From: Polaribacter tangerinus | Lineage (GTDB): Bacteria > Bacteroidota > Bacteroidia > Flavobacteriales > Flavobacteriaceae | DNA length: 64,000 bases | Reading direction: 5' to 3' | Assembly (NCBI RefSeq): GCF_038024095.1 | Contig: NZ_CP150668.1 | Span: forward strand, 744,001-808,000 | Shown: in pieces, positions 32,370-42,115 of the stretch | Numbering within the stretch: the stretch's first letter is position 1 | Layout: the number at the start of each line of letters is the position of its first letter | Position numbers and translations under genes: made by a program | Notes under the pieces: model-generated | The model's database searches: none | Told to the model about the DNA's origin: nothing | The model's input: the letters and a program-made list of their open reading frames with translations, nothing else

Positions 32370-35300
32370 ATGAAAAAACAAGGCTTATATTTACCAGAAT
32401 TCGAACATGAAAATTGTGGCGCAGGATTTATCTGTAATCTAAATGGAGAAAAAACAAACCAAATTATACATGACGCACTAGAAATACTAGTAAAACTAGC
32501 ACACAGAGGTGGTGTTAGTTCCGATGGAAAAACTGGAGATGGAGCTGGATTACTAATAGACATTCCTCACAAATATTTTAAAAGAGTTTGTGATTTTGAA
32601 ATCCCTGAACCTAGAGAATATGCTGTTGCTATGGTTTTCTTGCCTAAAAACAAGAATCAATACTCTTATTGTAAAAATATTTTTGAAAAAGAATTAAAAG
32701 AACAGGGGCTATCTGTTTTAGGCTGGAGAAAAGTTCCTGTAGACGCCTCTCACCTTGGTGAAATTGCCTTAGCCTCAGAGCCTAACATTGAACAACTTTT
32801 TATCGGAAAAAAAGAACCAATTGACGAGGCTATTTTTAAGGCCAAATTATATGCTGCAAGAAAAATTGCAGAACATGAAATAAGAAACTCTAAAACATCC
32901 GAAAGCAACTATTTTTACGTTTCTAGTGCCTCACTAACAACTATAATTTATAAGGGTATTATAAAGCCCGAAGATATTGGTCCTTATTTTAAAGATTTAC
33001 AAGAAAAAGACCTGGTTACTAGATTAGCACTTGTACACCAACGTTTTTCTACCAACACAATGCCAACCTGGGAACTTGCACAACCATTTAGGTTTATGTG
33101 CCAAAACGGAGAAATAAACACTCTTAGAGGAAACGTAAGCAGAATGCGTGTTCGAGAAGAAATTATGAAAAGTGATGTTTTTGGTCCACAAATAGAAAAA
33201 TTATTTCCGATTATTTTACCCGGAAAATCTGATTCTGCCTCTATGGATATGGTAGTTGAACTCCTAACACATACCGGACGATCGTTACCAGAAATTATGA
33301 TGATGATGATACCTGAAGCATGGGAAAAACACGCTACAATGTCTAATGAACGAAAAGCATTCTACGAATACAACAGTTGCATTATGGAGCCTTGGGATGG
33401 CCCGGCATCTGTTCCTTTTACAGACGGTGATTATATTGGAGCTTTACTAGACAGAAACGGATTAAGACCTTCTAGATACACTGTTACCAAAAGCGGAAAA
33501 CTGATAATGTCTTCTGAAATTGGGGTGGTTGATGTAGCTCCTGAAGACGTAAAAAGACACGGTAGGCTAGAACCCGGAAAAATGTTTTTAGTAAACATGA
33601 ATGAAGGCCGAATAATTGAAGATGAAGAAATTAAGAGTAAAATTGTTTTGGAAAGACCCTATTTAGAATGGTTAAATAAAACTCGTTTACACCTTAAAGA
33701 TGTACCATACACCGGAGATACTTGTCCTATTGAAACGATAGATATTAAAACCAGACAGCGCTTATTTAATTACACTTTCGAAGACATACAAGAAGTTATT
33801 ACACCAATGGCGCAAGTTGGAAAAGAAGCATTAGGCTCAATGGGAATCGATACACCTTTAGCAGTCTTATCGGACAGACCTCAATTAATTTCCAACTACT
33901 TTAAACAATTATTTGCCCAAGTTACCAATCCTCCTCTAGATGGTATTCGAGAAGAAATTGTAACCGATATTAGTTTAAACCTAGGAAAAGACAGAAATAT
34001 ATTTAGCATAACCGAAAGGCAGTGTAGAAAACTAAAAATACAAAATCCTGTAATTTCTAACGCCGATTTAGAAAAAATTAGAAGTATTAATATCGAAAGT
34101 TTTAAAGCTAAAACGATCGAAATTTTATATCCAAAAAATAAGGGTTTAAATGGCTTAGAAGATGCTTTAGAAAATATTATTACGCAAGTAGAAAAAGCAA
34201 TAGAAAACAAACACAATATAATTATTCTATCTGATAGGGGCGTAAATCAAGAATTTGCTCCTATACCAGCATTATTAGCATGTTCTTATGTTAACCATCA
34301 ACTAAACCGCTTAAGAAAACGTTCTTATTTTGATATTATCATAGAGTCTGCAGAACCTAGAGAGCCTCATCATTTTGCTACTTTGTTTGGCTATGGAGCC
34401 AGCGCTGTAAACCCTTACATGGTAAATGAAATTATAAGAGCTCAAGTGAAAGAAGGGTTTATTACCGACATGAACGAACAACAAGCGGTAGACAATTTCA
34501 ACAAAGCTATTGGAAAAGGTCTTTTAAAAGTGATGAATAAAATCGGAATTTCTACATTACACTCTTATAGAGGTTCTCAGATATTTGAAATCGTTGGCTT
34601 TAACTCGCAATTCGTAGAAAAATACTTTCCCTACACAGCTTCTAGAATTGAAGGTATTGGATTGTATGAAATTGAAAAAGAAATAGATCAAAGGTACAAG
34701 CAAGCCTACCCAGACAATCAAATTGATAAAAATTTAGGGCTGAATATTGGAGGAGATTATCGATGGAGAAGAAATGGCGAGCGCCACTTATTTAATCCTA
34801 CAACAGTAGCAAAACTCCAGCAAGCTGTAAGACTGAGCGACCAAAAAAGTTATGATGTTTATGCCAAAGCTATAAACGAACAAGCCGAAAACTTAATGAC
34901 TATTAGAGGCTTATTTCAGTTTGACAACCTAGATCCTATTCCGTTAGAAGAAGTAGAACCATGGACTGATATTGTAAAGCGATTTAAAACCGGCGCCATG
35001 TCTTATGGATCAATTTCAAGAGAAGCACACGAAAATTTAGCAATTGCCATGAACAGAATTGGTGGAAAATCTAACTCTGGCGAAGGTGGTGAAGACAGAA
35101 ATAGATTTCAGAAAGATGCTAATGGAGACAGTAGAAACTCTGCTATAAAACAAGTTGCTTCTGGTAGATTTGGCGTTACCTCTCACTACCTGAGCAATGC
35201 TAAAGAAATTCAAATTAAAATGGCTCAAGGTGCTAAACCTGGTGAAGGCGGTCAATTACCAGGCTACAAAGTTTTACCTTGGATTGCCAATGCTAGAAAC

Positions 35301-36881
35301 TCAACTCCTTTTGTAGGATTGATTTCTCCGCCACCCCATCATGACATATACTCGATTGAAGATTTAGCGCAGCTAATCTATGATTTAAAAAATGCCAATA
35401 GAGAAGCTAGAATAAATGTAAAACTAGTATCTGAAGTTGGTGTTGGAACAATTGCTGCCGGTGTTGCAAAAGCAAAAGCAGATGTAGTATTAATATCTGG
35501 ATATGATGGTGGTACAGGTGCCTCTCCATTAACTTCGTTAAAGCACGCTGGTTTACCTTGGGAACTAGGTCTTGCCGAAGCGCAACAAACACTTGTTTTA
35601 AATAATTTAAGAAGTAGAATCGTTGTAGAATGCGACGGACAGCTAAAAACGGGTAGAGATGTAGCAATAGCTGCACTTCTAGGTGCCGAAGAATTTGGCT
35701 TTGCTACAGCCCCTCTTGTAGCGTCTGGCTGTATAATGATGCGTAAATGCCACTTAAATACCTGCCCTGTCGGTATTGCTACACAAGACAAAGAATTAAG
35801 AAAAAACTTTAAAGGAACTCCTGAACATGTAATTAATTTCTTTTACTACATAGCAGAAGAATTAAGAAAAATAATGGCACAACTTGGTTTTAGAACTGTT
35901 GCAGAAATGGTCGGTCAAACTCATAAAATTAATGCCAATAAAGCAATTAAACATTACAAAGCAAAAGGTCTCGATTTATCTACCATACTTCACAGACCAG
36001 AGGTTTACAAAAAAATGACCGTTAGAAATACCAAGGCTCAGGAGCATGAACTTAAAAATGTATTGGACTTTACCATTCTAAAAGATTCGCATAGAGCAAT
36101 GTATCGTAAAGAAAAAATGACCTTGCACTACCCTATTAAAAATACAAATAGAACTGTTGGCGCAATTGTTAGCAACGAAATTTCTAAAATATATGGTCAT
36201 CTTGGTTTACCCGAAGACACTATTACCATGAAGTTTTCTGGCGCTGCTGGGCAAAGTTTTGGCGCATTTGGTGCACACGGACTTACCTTTATTTTAGAAG
36301 GTAGCACCAACGATTATTTAGGAAAAGGACTTTCGGGAGCAAAACTAATCGTTAAAAAACCTGAAAAAGCGGACTTTGTTGCCGAAGACAATATTATTGT
36401 TGGTAATGTTTGCATGTTTGGAGCTGTTGAAGGAGAAGCGTTTATTAATGGAATTGCTGGCGAACGCTTTGCAGTAAGAAACTCTGGAGCAACAGCAGTA
36501 GTTGAAGGTGTTGGAGACCACTGTTGCGAATATATGACAGGAGGAAAAGTGATTGTACTAGGTAAAACAGGTAGAAACTTTGCTGCCGGAATGAGTGGAG
36601 GAATCGCTTATGTATATGACCCAAAAAACACTTTTACAAACGGACTCTGTAACACCGAAACAATCGATTTTGAAGAAATAACAACAGAGGATTCTGTTGA
36701 GTTAAAGGAAACTATACAAAAACATGTGCTTTATACAGGAAGTAAAAAAGGAACTACTCTGTTAAATGATTGGGATATGAATGTTAAAGACTTTGTAAAA
36801 ATAATGCCTACAGAGTATAAGATTGCTCTACACAGAATAGCTACAGAAGCACCGATGTTTGAAGAACTAACTAAAGCATAA
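32370..36881 (+). CDS. gltB: Glutamate synthase large subunit
   Basis: 1503 residues; makes two glutamates from glutamine and 2-oxoglutarate. The N-terminal glutaminase domain (about 16-420) begins with Cys16 in H-E-N-C-G-A-G-F, which becomes the mature N-terminal nucleophile after a 15-residue propeptide is removed. The central and FMN-binding synthase domains (about 450-1200) include S-G-E-G-G-E-D and the 3Fe-4S cysteines C-x5-C-x4-C in the segment ending C-P-V-G-I-A. The C-terminal Gly-rich beta-helix completes it. gltD follows after 4 bp. Confidence 0.96.
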   Translation: MKKQGLYLPEFEHENCGAGFICNLNGEKTNQIIHDALEILVKLAHRGGVSSDGKTGDGAGLLIDIPHKYFKRVCDFEIPEPREYAVAMVFLPKNKNQYSYCKNIFEKELKEQGLSVLGWRKVPVDASHLGEIALASEPNIEQLFIGKKEPIDEAIFKAKLYAARKIAEHEIRNSKTSESNYFYVSSASLTTIIYKGIIKPEDIGPYFKDLQEKDLVTRLALVHQRFSTNTMPTWELAQPFRFMCQNGEINTLRGNVSRMRVREEIMKSDVFGPQIEKLFPIILPGKSDSASMDMVVELLTHTGRSLPEIMMMMIPEAWEKHATMSNERKAFYEYNSCIMEPWDGPASVPFTDGDYIGALLDRNGLRPSRYTVTKSGKLIMSSEIGVVDVAPEDVKRHGRLEPGKMFLVNMNEGRIIEDEEIKSKIVLERPYLEWLNKTRLHLKDVPYTGDTCPIETIDIKTRQRLFNYTFEDIQEVITPMAQVGKEALGSMGIDTPLAVLSDRPQLISNYFKQLFAQVTNPPLDGIREEIVTDISLNLGKDRNIFSITERQCRKLKIQNPVISNADLEKIRSINIESFKAKTIEILYPKNKGLNGLEDALENIITQVEKAIENKHNIIILSDRGVNQEFAPIPALLACSYVNHQLNRLRKRSYFDIIIESAEPREPHHFATLFGYGASAVNPYMVNEIIRAQVKEGFITDMNEQQAVDNFNKAIGKGLLKVMNKIGISTLHSYRGSQIFEIVGFNSQFVEKYFPYTASRIEGIGLYEIEKEIDQRYKQAYPDNQIDKNLGLNIGGDYRWRRNGERHLFNPTTVAKLQQAVRLSDQKSYDVYAKAINEQAENLMTIRGLFQFDNLDPIPLEEVEPWTDIVKRFKTGAMSYGSISREAHENLAIAMNRIGGKSNSGEGGEDRNRFQKDANGDSRNSAIKQVASGRFGVTSHYLSNAKEIQIKMAQGAKPGEGGQLPGYKVLPWIANARNSTPFVGLISPPPHHDIYSIEDLAQLIYDLKNANREARINVKLVSEVGVGTIAAGVAKAKADVVLISGYDGGTGASPLTSLKHAGLPWELGLAEAQQTLVLNNLRSRIVVECDGQLKTGRDVAIAALLGAEEFGFATAPLVASGCIMMRKCHLNTCPVGIATQDKELRKNFKGTPEHVINFFYYIAEELRKIMAQLGFRTVAEMVGQTHKINANKAIKHYKAKGLDLSTILHRPEVYKKMTVRNTKAQEHELKNVLDFTILKDSHRAMYRKEKMTLHYPIKNTNRTVGAIVSNEISKIYGHLGLPEDTITMKFSGAAGQSFGAFGAHGLTFILEGSTNDYLGKGLSGAKLIVKKPEKADFVAEDNIIVGNVCMFGAVEGEAFINGIAGERFAVRNSGATAVVEGVGDHCCEYMTGGKVIVLGKTGRNFAAGMSGGIAYVYDPKNTFTNGLCNTETIDFEEITTEDSVELKETIQKHVLYTGSKKGTTLLNDWDMNVKDFVKIMPTEYKIALHRIATEAPMFEELTKA

Positions 36882-36885
36882 TGTC

Positions 36886-38349
36886 ATGGGAAAAATAACA
36901 GGATTTAAAGAAATTAAAAGAAAAGATGAAACCTACACTTCTGTAAAAGACCGTGTAAAAAACTATAAAGAATTTACAGTTTCATTAACAGAAAAAGAAA
37001 TTTCTAAACAAGGCTCCCGATGCATGGATTGCGGTATTCCTTTTTGCCACAGTGGTTGTCCGTTAGGAAATTTAATTCCTGATTTTAACCACATGGTGCA
37101 TCAAGGAGAATGGAAAAAAGCTTCTTGGATTTTGCATGCCACTAATAACTTTCCAGAATTTACAGGAAGACTTTGTCCTGCACCTTGTGAACAAGCTTGT
37201 GTTTTAGGAATTATTGAAGACCCAATATCTATAGAAAATATAGAGAAAAATATTGTAGAAAGAGCTTTCAAAGAAGGTTGGATAAAACCACAACTTCCCA
37301 AAAAGAGAACCGAAAAGAAAGTTGCAATTGTTGGTTCCGGACCTGCAGGATTAGCCGCCGCTCAGCAACTAAATAGAGCCGGCCATTGGGTAACTGTTTT
37401 TGAAAGAGATGATGAAATTGGTGGCTTATTACGATATGGAATTCCAAACTTTAAAATGGAAAAGGAAATTATAGACCGAAGAGTTGAAATTTTAAAAGCA
37501 GAGGGTATTGTTTTTAAAACCAATGTAAATGTTGGTGTAAATTACGATACAAAGGATTTAAAAACTTTTGATGCTATTGTTTTGTGTGGTGGAGCATCTG
37601 AAAAAAGAACATTACCAACCCCAGGAATTGATGCTAATGGTGTGGTACAAGCAATGGACTTTTTAACACAACAAACAAAAGTATTATTTGGTAAAAAAGT
37701 AGAGAATCAAATTACAGCGACCAACAAAAATGTAATTGTAATTGGTGGCGGAGATACAGGCTCCGATTGTATAGGAACCTCTAACAGACAAGGCGCAAAA
37801 TCTGTTGTAAATTTCGAAATTATGCCAAAACCACCCGGACACAGAGCACCAAGTACTCCATGGCCATACTGGCCTTTAAAATTAAAAACTTCGAGTTCTC
37901 ATGAAGAAGGTGTAGAGAGAAACTGGCTTATAAATACCAAAGAGTTTATAAAAGATAATAACGGAAAATTAATAGCCCTTAAAACAGTTAATGTTACTTG
38001 GAAAATGAATCCTGGAGAAAAACCAGTTTTAGAGGAAATTGCAGGAACAGAAAAAATTTGGCCTTGTGATTTAGCATTATTGGCACTTGGTTTTACAGGG
38101 CCTGAAAAAACGCTAGCAGAAAAACTAGGTGTTGAAACCGACATTAGAACTAATTACAAAGCAGACTACGGCAAATACCAAACAAATATTTCAAACATAT
38201 TTACTGCAGGAGACATGCGAAGAGGACAATCTTTAATTGTATGGGCTATTTCTGAAGGAAGAGAAGCTGCTAGACAAGTAGATTTATTTTTAATGGGAAA
38301 ATCTGAACTTCCGTCGAAAGATATAGCTGGAGACTTGGTTGCAATGTAG
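36886..38349 (+). CDS. gltD: Glutamate synthase small subunit
   Basis: 487 residues; passes electrons from NADPH through FAD and 4Fe-4S clusters to GltB. Two Cys clusters lie in the first 105 residues (C-M-D-C-G-I-P-F-C-H-S-G-C-P and C-P-A-P-C-E-Q-A-C), then FAD loop G-S-G-P-A-G-L-A-A and NADPH loop I-G-G-G-D-T-G-S-D. The C-terminal F-T-A-G-D-M-R-R-G-Q-S-L binds FAD. It is translationally close to gltB and ends before a terminator. Confidence 0.96.
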   Translation: MGKITGFKEIKRKDETYTSVKDRVKNYKEFTVSLTEKEISKQGSRCMDCGIPFCHSGCPLGNLIPDFNHMVHQGEWKKASWILHATNNFPEFTGRLCPAPCEQACVLGIIEDPISIENIEKNIVERAFKEGWIKPQLPKKRTEKKVAIVGSGPAGLAAAQQLNRAGHWVTVFERDDEIGGLLRYGIPNFKMEKEIIDRRVEILKAEGIVFKTNVNVGVNYDTKDLKTFDAIVLCGGASEKRTLPTPGIDANGVVQAMDFLTQQTKVLFGKKVENQITATNKNVIVIGGGDTGSDCIGTSNRQGAKSVVNFEIMPKPPGHRAPSTPWPYWPLKLKTSSSHEEGVERNWLINTKEFIKDNNGKLIALKTVNVTWKMNPGEKPVLEEIAGTEKIWPCDLALLALGFTGPEKTLAEKLGVETDIRTNYKADYGKYQTNISNIFTAGDMRRGQSLIVWAISEGREAARQVDLFLMGKSELPSKDIAGDLVAM

Positions 38350-38388
38350 ATTTATTTTTGTGTGATATTTTATTTTTCTAACATATAT

Positions 38389-38423
38389 AAACTCCGACAG
38401 TATATATTGCAGTCGGAGTTTTG
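38389..38423 (+). terminator. Terminator of gltBD
   Basis: A 10-bp stem (38389-38398 and 38412-38421) with a 13-nt loop ending in T residues. Confidence 0.82.
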
Positions 38424-38501
38424 ATTAAGAATTCTAAACTAGAGATTAAAAACCTAACATCTAATAAATTGTTTTTATATTGCAGTAAAAATCAATAAAA
38501 A

Positions 38502-39587
38502 TTGAGAAAAATAATTGTATCGGTAACTACAGATTTAACTACTGACCAACGCGTAGAAAAAGTTTGTAATACACTTTATAAAAACGGTTTTAATGTAACT
38601 TTGGTTGGTAGAAAATTAGCCAATAGTTCGCCTTTAAAAAGAGACTATAAGGTTAAAAGATTTCAGTTATTTTTCAATAAAACGATTCTCTTTTTTGCCG
38701 AATATAATATTCGCCTTTTTTTTTACTTAATGTTTTCAAAAAAAGAACTACTTCTTGCCAACGACATAGATACCTTAATACCTAATTACTTAATTCACAA
38801 ACTACAACGTAAAAAATTAATATTTGACAGTCACGAGCTTTTTTCTGAAATACCTGAATTAGTTCATAGAAAAAAGGTTAAAAAATTTTGGCTTAGTATA
38901 GAAAACTGGATACTTCCAAATCTAAAAAACAACTACACTGTTAGTAACAGTATTGCAAATTATTATTTTAATAAATACAAGGTTTCTTTTACCACAATTG
39001 CCAATTATCCTCAGAAAAAAAAATACGAAAAAACACTAGTTTCTTCATTAAGAAAAGATGAAAAAATAATTATTTACCAAGGAGCTGTAAATATTGGAAG
39101 AGGTCTAGAATTAATGATAGAAACAATGAGTCTTTTAAATAATTATAGGTTGATAATTATTGGAGAGGGAGACGTTTTGAAGTCATTAAAAAAGCTAGTT
39201 GCTCTAAAAAATCTCAAAAATAAAGTCGTTTTTATGAATAAGGTAAGTCCTATAGAACTCTCTAAAATTACACCAAATGCACATGTAGGAATAAGTCTCG
39301 AGGAAGATTTAGGCTTGAGCTACAAATATGCTTTACCAAATAAAATTTTCGACTATATACAAGCAAAAGTTCCTATTTTAGTTTCAGACTTACCAGAAAT
39401 GAGAAAAATTGTTGAAGAGTATGGAGTGGGAGAAATTCTAACGTCTAGAGAACCAGAAATACTAGCCAACAAAATTGAAACAATTACAACAAGCGATTAT
39501 CAAAAAAAATTAAAATTAGCAAAGCAAGAATTAGTTTGGGAAGTTCAAGAAAAAAAGTTGGTAGCAATTTTTAAAAATGCTCAGTAA
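38502..39587 (+). CDS. Glycosyltransferase (GT-B type, family 4-like)
   Basis: 361 residues. The N-terminal V-T-T-D-L-T-T-D-Q-R-V-E-K-V is the usual start of this flavobacterial family, so a TTG start at 38502 is chosen; the first in-frame Met is far inside. The second half has I-I-Y-Q-G-A-V-N-I-G-R-G and A-L-P-N-K-I-F-D-Y-I-Q-A (GT4 nucleotide-sugar site with the E/D region). The sugar and acceptor are unknown. It ends directly against the stop of the convergent oxygenase gene (no spacer). Confidence 0.85.
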   Translation: MRKIIVSVTTDLTTDQRVEKVCNTLYKNGFNVTLVGRKLANSSPLKRDYKVKRFQLFFNKTILFFAEYNIRLFFYLMFSKKELLLANDIDTLIPNYLIHKLQRKKLIFDSHELFSEIPELVHRKKVKKFWLSIENWILPNLKNNYTVSNSIANYYFNKYKVSFTTIANYPQKKKYEKTLVSSLRKDEKIIIYQGAVNIGRGLELMIETMSLLNNYRLIIIGEGDVLKSLKKLVALKNLKNKVVFMNKVSPIELSKITPNAHVGISLEEDLGLSYKYALPNKIFDYIQAKVPILVSDLPEMRKIVEEYGVGEILTSREPEILANKIETITTSDYQKKLKLAKQELVWEVQEKKLVAIFKNAQ

Positions 39588-40400
39588 CTATTTTTTGTAT
39601 TGATGAGGATTTTCGCGAATCCCTTTTTTAAAAATTTTTCGAATACTCGTTCTCAAAAAGTTGTCTAATTGTAAAAACACGTCTTTTACCAATTCCGATT
39701 TTCTACCTCTAAAGGTTGTTACATGAAACTTGTCTGACGAATTTAAAGGAGTATTAGAAAAATAATAATTAGACACACAACACCTAACCAAATTTTTTTG
39801 AACCTTACTAACTGAGTGCCAAGAATTCTGATGTGTAGCCATAACCACTAATCTATTATATTTACTAACAATAGTAACCGGTTTCTTTCTAATACCTTCT
39901 GGCCATAACTCTAAGTTACCTCCGTTTTGTAACTTCCAATTTGGTGTAACATAATACAACAAATTTAATATTCGCCAACGATTTCTATCTTTATCATGAG
40001 AATTGTCTAAATGCGGATTTAAAAAATTGTTTTTTCCCATTAAAGAAAGTCCGCCAGCATACAAATTCTCATCTGCGAAAACCTCTTCAACTCCACAAAT
40101 ATCTGCTACAAGATTCACAACTTTTTTGTCTTGAAAAGCATAAGTTACCTCCTCTAAAATAGCCCCATACTTATTTAGTTGATAAGCTGTATATTTTTTT
40201 TCTCTTAAACTTTTACGCGCCACAGTATTGTGTACCGATGGAAAATTATCATAAATATTTTTAGTAATGTTAACCGGAAGTAAATCATCGACGTAGAAAT
40301 ACCCTATTTTATCTTTTGTTTCTTTAAACTGAGCTTTTAACTGCTCTTTTTCTTCTGTTAATTTTAGGTAAATTAAGTTTGCAATTTCTTTTCTATCCAT
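39588..40400 (-). CDS. 2-oxoglutarate/Fe(II)-dependent oxygenase (prolyl-4-hydroxylase type)
   Basis: 270 residues with a jelly-roll core. The iron ligands are His130 and Asp132 in N-P-H-L-D-N and His195 in S-W-H-S-V, and Arg206 is a likely 2-oxoglutarate contact. Family members hydroxylate proteins, lipids or small molecules; the substrate here is unknown. Its start overlaps the end of the family-2 glycosyltransferase gene by 8 bp, so both are made together and may modify the same surface glycan or glycolipid (inference). Confidence 0.85.
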   Translation of the reverse strand: MDRKEIANLIYLKLTEEKEQLKAQFKETKDKIGYFYVDDLLPVNITKNIYDNFPSVHNTVARKSLREKKYTAYQLNKYGAILEEVTYAFQDKKVVNLVADICGVEEVFADENLYAGGLSLMGKNNFLNPHLDNSHDKDRNRWRILNLLYYVTPNWKLQNGGNLELWPEGIRKKPVTIVSKYNRLVVMATHQNSWHSVSKVQKNLVRCCVSNYYFSNTPLNSSDKFHVTTFRGRKSELVKDVFLQLDNFLRTSIRKIFKKGIRENPHQYKK

Positions 40401-41271
40401 CGTTTCTATCTAATTTACATAAATATGATATTTTTAAACAATTTAAGAAAAAAACTGATGTTTTTCTAATTGCCAACTGTTCGAAAAAATTAGATTTTTT
40501 GGCTAAATAATTTGAAAACCGTACTTTTTTAAAGTAGCTTAAAAGTTGTAACAAAGGTACTTTGTGTTTAATAAAATGATAATTTTTATTTAAAAAAAGT
40601 AAATTTCGCATAGCTTTTTTAGTTTTCTCAACAAACAAAACATCATCTTCAACACCCAAATGAAAAACCTCATTTTCTATATGACATATTGGGTGTCTGT
40701 TTTTTTGTAGCATTAGTGAAAACAACAAATCTTCTCGCCCATAATCTTTTAAACGCTCATCGAAAAGCATAGAGGAAAAAACATTTTTACTTATTAAAAA
40801 ATTAGAAGTGAAAAAATATTTCTCAGGATTCTTTTGCCTATTTTTTAAACTAATTTCTTCATGCTTTTTTCCGTATTTATACCTCAATAATTGTAATATT
40901 TCTGGATTATTATCATATCGTAATCCACCACAAAAAACCTTACATCCTTTTTGTAATGAATTTAAATAATTCTTTATAAAACTTTTAGAAGTTGGATACA
41001 CATCTGCATCTAAAAATAAAAGCCACGAAAACTGCGCTTTTTGAGATAGTAAGTTTCGTATTGCACTTCTGCCAATATTATCTTTAAGAGCGGTAAAACT
41101 GACATGAGAAAAACTTACTATTTTTTGATTCTCTATATTCAAATCTGAGAGAGAACCATCATCAATACATATAATTTCGAAAGGTATATTTTCTATTAAA
41201 AGCTGACTATGCAGTTCTTTTACTAAAGAAAAAACAGAAAAATTATATGTAGGTATTAAAACTGATAACAT
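40393..41271 (-). CDS. Family 2 glycosyltransferase
   Basis: 292 residues with a GT-A fold at the N-terminus: V-L-I-P-T-Y-N, I-C-I-D-D-G-S and the metal-binding L-F-L-D-A-D-V. The later Y-G-R-E-D-L-L-F is the catalytic acidic segment. The C-terminal 60 residues are basic with a hydrophobic patch and may lie on the membrane. The start overlaps the ftsE stop (TAATG), and the oxygenase gene overlaps its end. The target is unknown, probably a cell-surface polysaccharide. Confidence 0.9.
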   Translation of the reverse strand: MLSVLIPTYNFSVFSLVKELHSQLLIENIPFEIICIDDGSLSDLNIENQKIVSFSHVSFTALKDNIGRSAIRNLLSQKAQFSWLLFLDADVYPTSKSFIKNYLNSLQKGCKVFCGGLRYDNNPEILQLLRYKYGKKHEEISLKNRQKNPEKYFFTSNFLISKNVFSSMLFDERLKDYGREDLLFSLMLQKNRHPICHIENEVFHLGVEDDVLFVEKTKKAMRNLLFLNKNYHFIKHKVPLLQLLSYFKKVRFSNYLAKKSNFFEQLAIRKTSVFFLNCLKISYLCKLDRNDG

Positions 41272-41957
41272 TAAACGGATGCTTGTTGTGCAACTTCGAA
41301 TAATTTTCCTCCTTCACACTTTATTGTTTTTTGTTTAAACCTAACAATTAATTGATAATCGTGTGTTGCCATTAAAATAGTTTTGCCACTTTTATGAATT
41401 TCGGTAAGAAGTTCCATCACTTCCATAGAGGTTTTTGGGTCTAAATTTCCGGTAGGCTCATCTGCCAAAATAAGTTCTGGATCATTTAATAATGCCCTTG
41501 CAATTGCCACTCTTTGTTGTTCACCACCAGAAAGTTCGTAGGTATTTTTGTAGTATTGACTTTTCATACCTACTTTTTCTAAAACCTCATGAATTTTATT
41601 TTTTATGGCTTCTTTATCTTTCCAACCTGTTGCTTTTAGTACAAATTTTAGGTTATCAAAAACATTGCGATCGCTTAAAAGTTTAAAATCTTGAAAAACG
41701 ATTCCTATTTTTCTTCTTAAAAAAGGGATTTCCTTTTCTTTTAACTTTTTTAAATTAAAATCTACAATACTTCCCTCACCTTGTTTTAAAGATAAATCTC
41801 CATAAAGTGTTTTCATTAAACTACTTTTTCCACTTCCTGTTTTTCCTATAAGATAGTAAAAATCTCCTTTATCAATTGTTAAATTAACATCCGAAAGCAC
41901 TAAATTATCTCTTTGATAAATAGCTGCGTTTTCTAAATGTAAGACGGCATTTTTCAT
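41271..41957 (-). CDS. ftsE: Cell-division ATP-binding protein FtsE
   Basis: A 228-residue ABC ATPase: Walker A G-K-T-G-S-G-K-S at 38-45, signature L-S-G-G-E-Q-Q-R, Walker B L-I-L-A-D-E-P, switch His in M-A-T-H-D. F-L-R-R-K-I-G-I-V-F-Q-D-F-K-L-L is the FtsE-specific stretch. With FtsX it controls peptidoglycan hydrolases at the division site; no ftsX is present here. It leads the ftsE, glycosyltransferase, oxygenase transcript. Confidence 0.93.
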   Translation of the reverse strand: MKNAVLHLENAAIYQRDNLVLSDVNLTIDKGDFYYLIGKTGSGKSSLMKTLYGDLSLKQGEGSIVDFNLKKLKEKEIPFLRRKIGIVFQDFKLLSDRNVFDNLKFVLKATGWKDKEAIKNKIHEVLEKVGMKSQYYKNTYELSGGEQQRVAIARALLNDPELILADEPTGNLDPKTSMEVMELLTEIHKSGKTILMATHDYQLIVRFKQKTIKCEGGKLFEVAQQASV

Positions 41958-41974
41958 AAAAATTGTAGTTTCTA

Positions 41975-41982
41975 CAAACTTA
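41975..41982 (-). promoter_or_regulatory. Candidate -7 element of ftsE
   Basis: TAAGTTTG on the minus strand, 18 bp before the ftsE start; matches TAnnTTTG but with no TTG at -33. Confidence 0.35.
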
Positions 41983-42025
41983 AAAGTTTCTGTTGATTTT
42001 TTTACTATAAATTAACAACTATTCT

Positions 42026-42033
42026 TATTTTTG
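42026..42033 (+). promoter_or_regulatory. Candidate -7 element of the TPR protein gene
   Basis: TATTTTTG, 83 bp before the ATG at 42116. No TTG at the usual distance. Confidence 0.35.
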
Positions 42034-42115
42034 AATTAAAAATAAAAAAAATCTTAGCTCAAGCCAACAAACTAACTATTTGTGCGTTGTATGTTTTGAA
42101 AGTAAAATTAACGAC

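Noticed and set aside
35378..35791. Long minus-strand frame inside gltB
   Set aside because: It is antisense to a conserved glutamate synthase region that includes the Fe-S cysteines; a shadow frame with no independent support.
42080..42115. TTG start of the TPR protein
   Set aside because: The ATG at 42116 gives a clean signal peptide. Similar reasoning moved the starts at 30558, 46992 and 51255.
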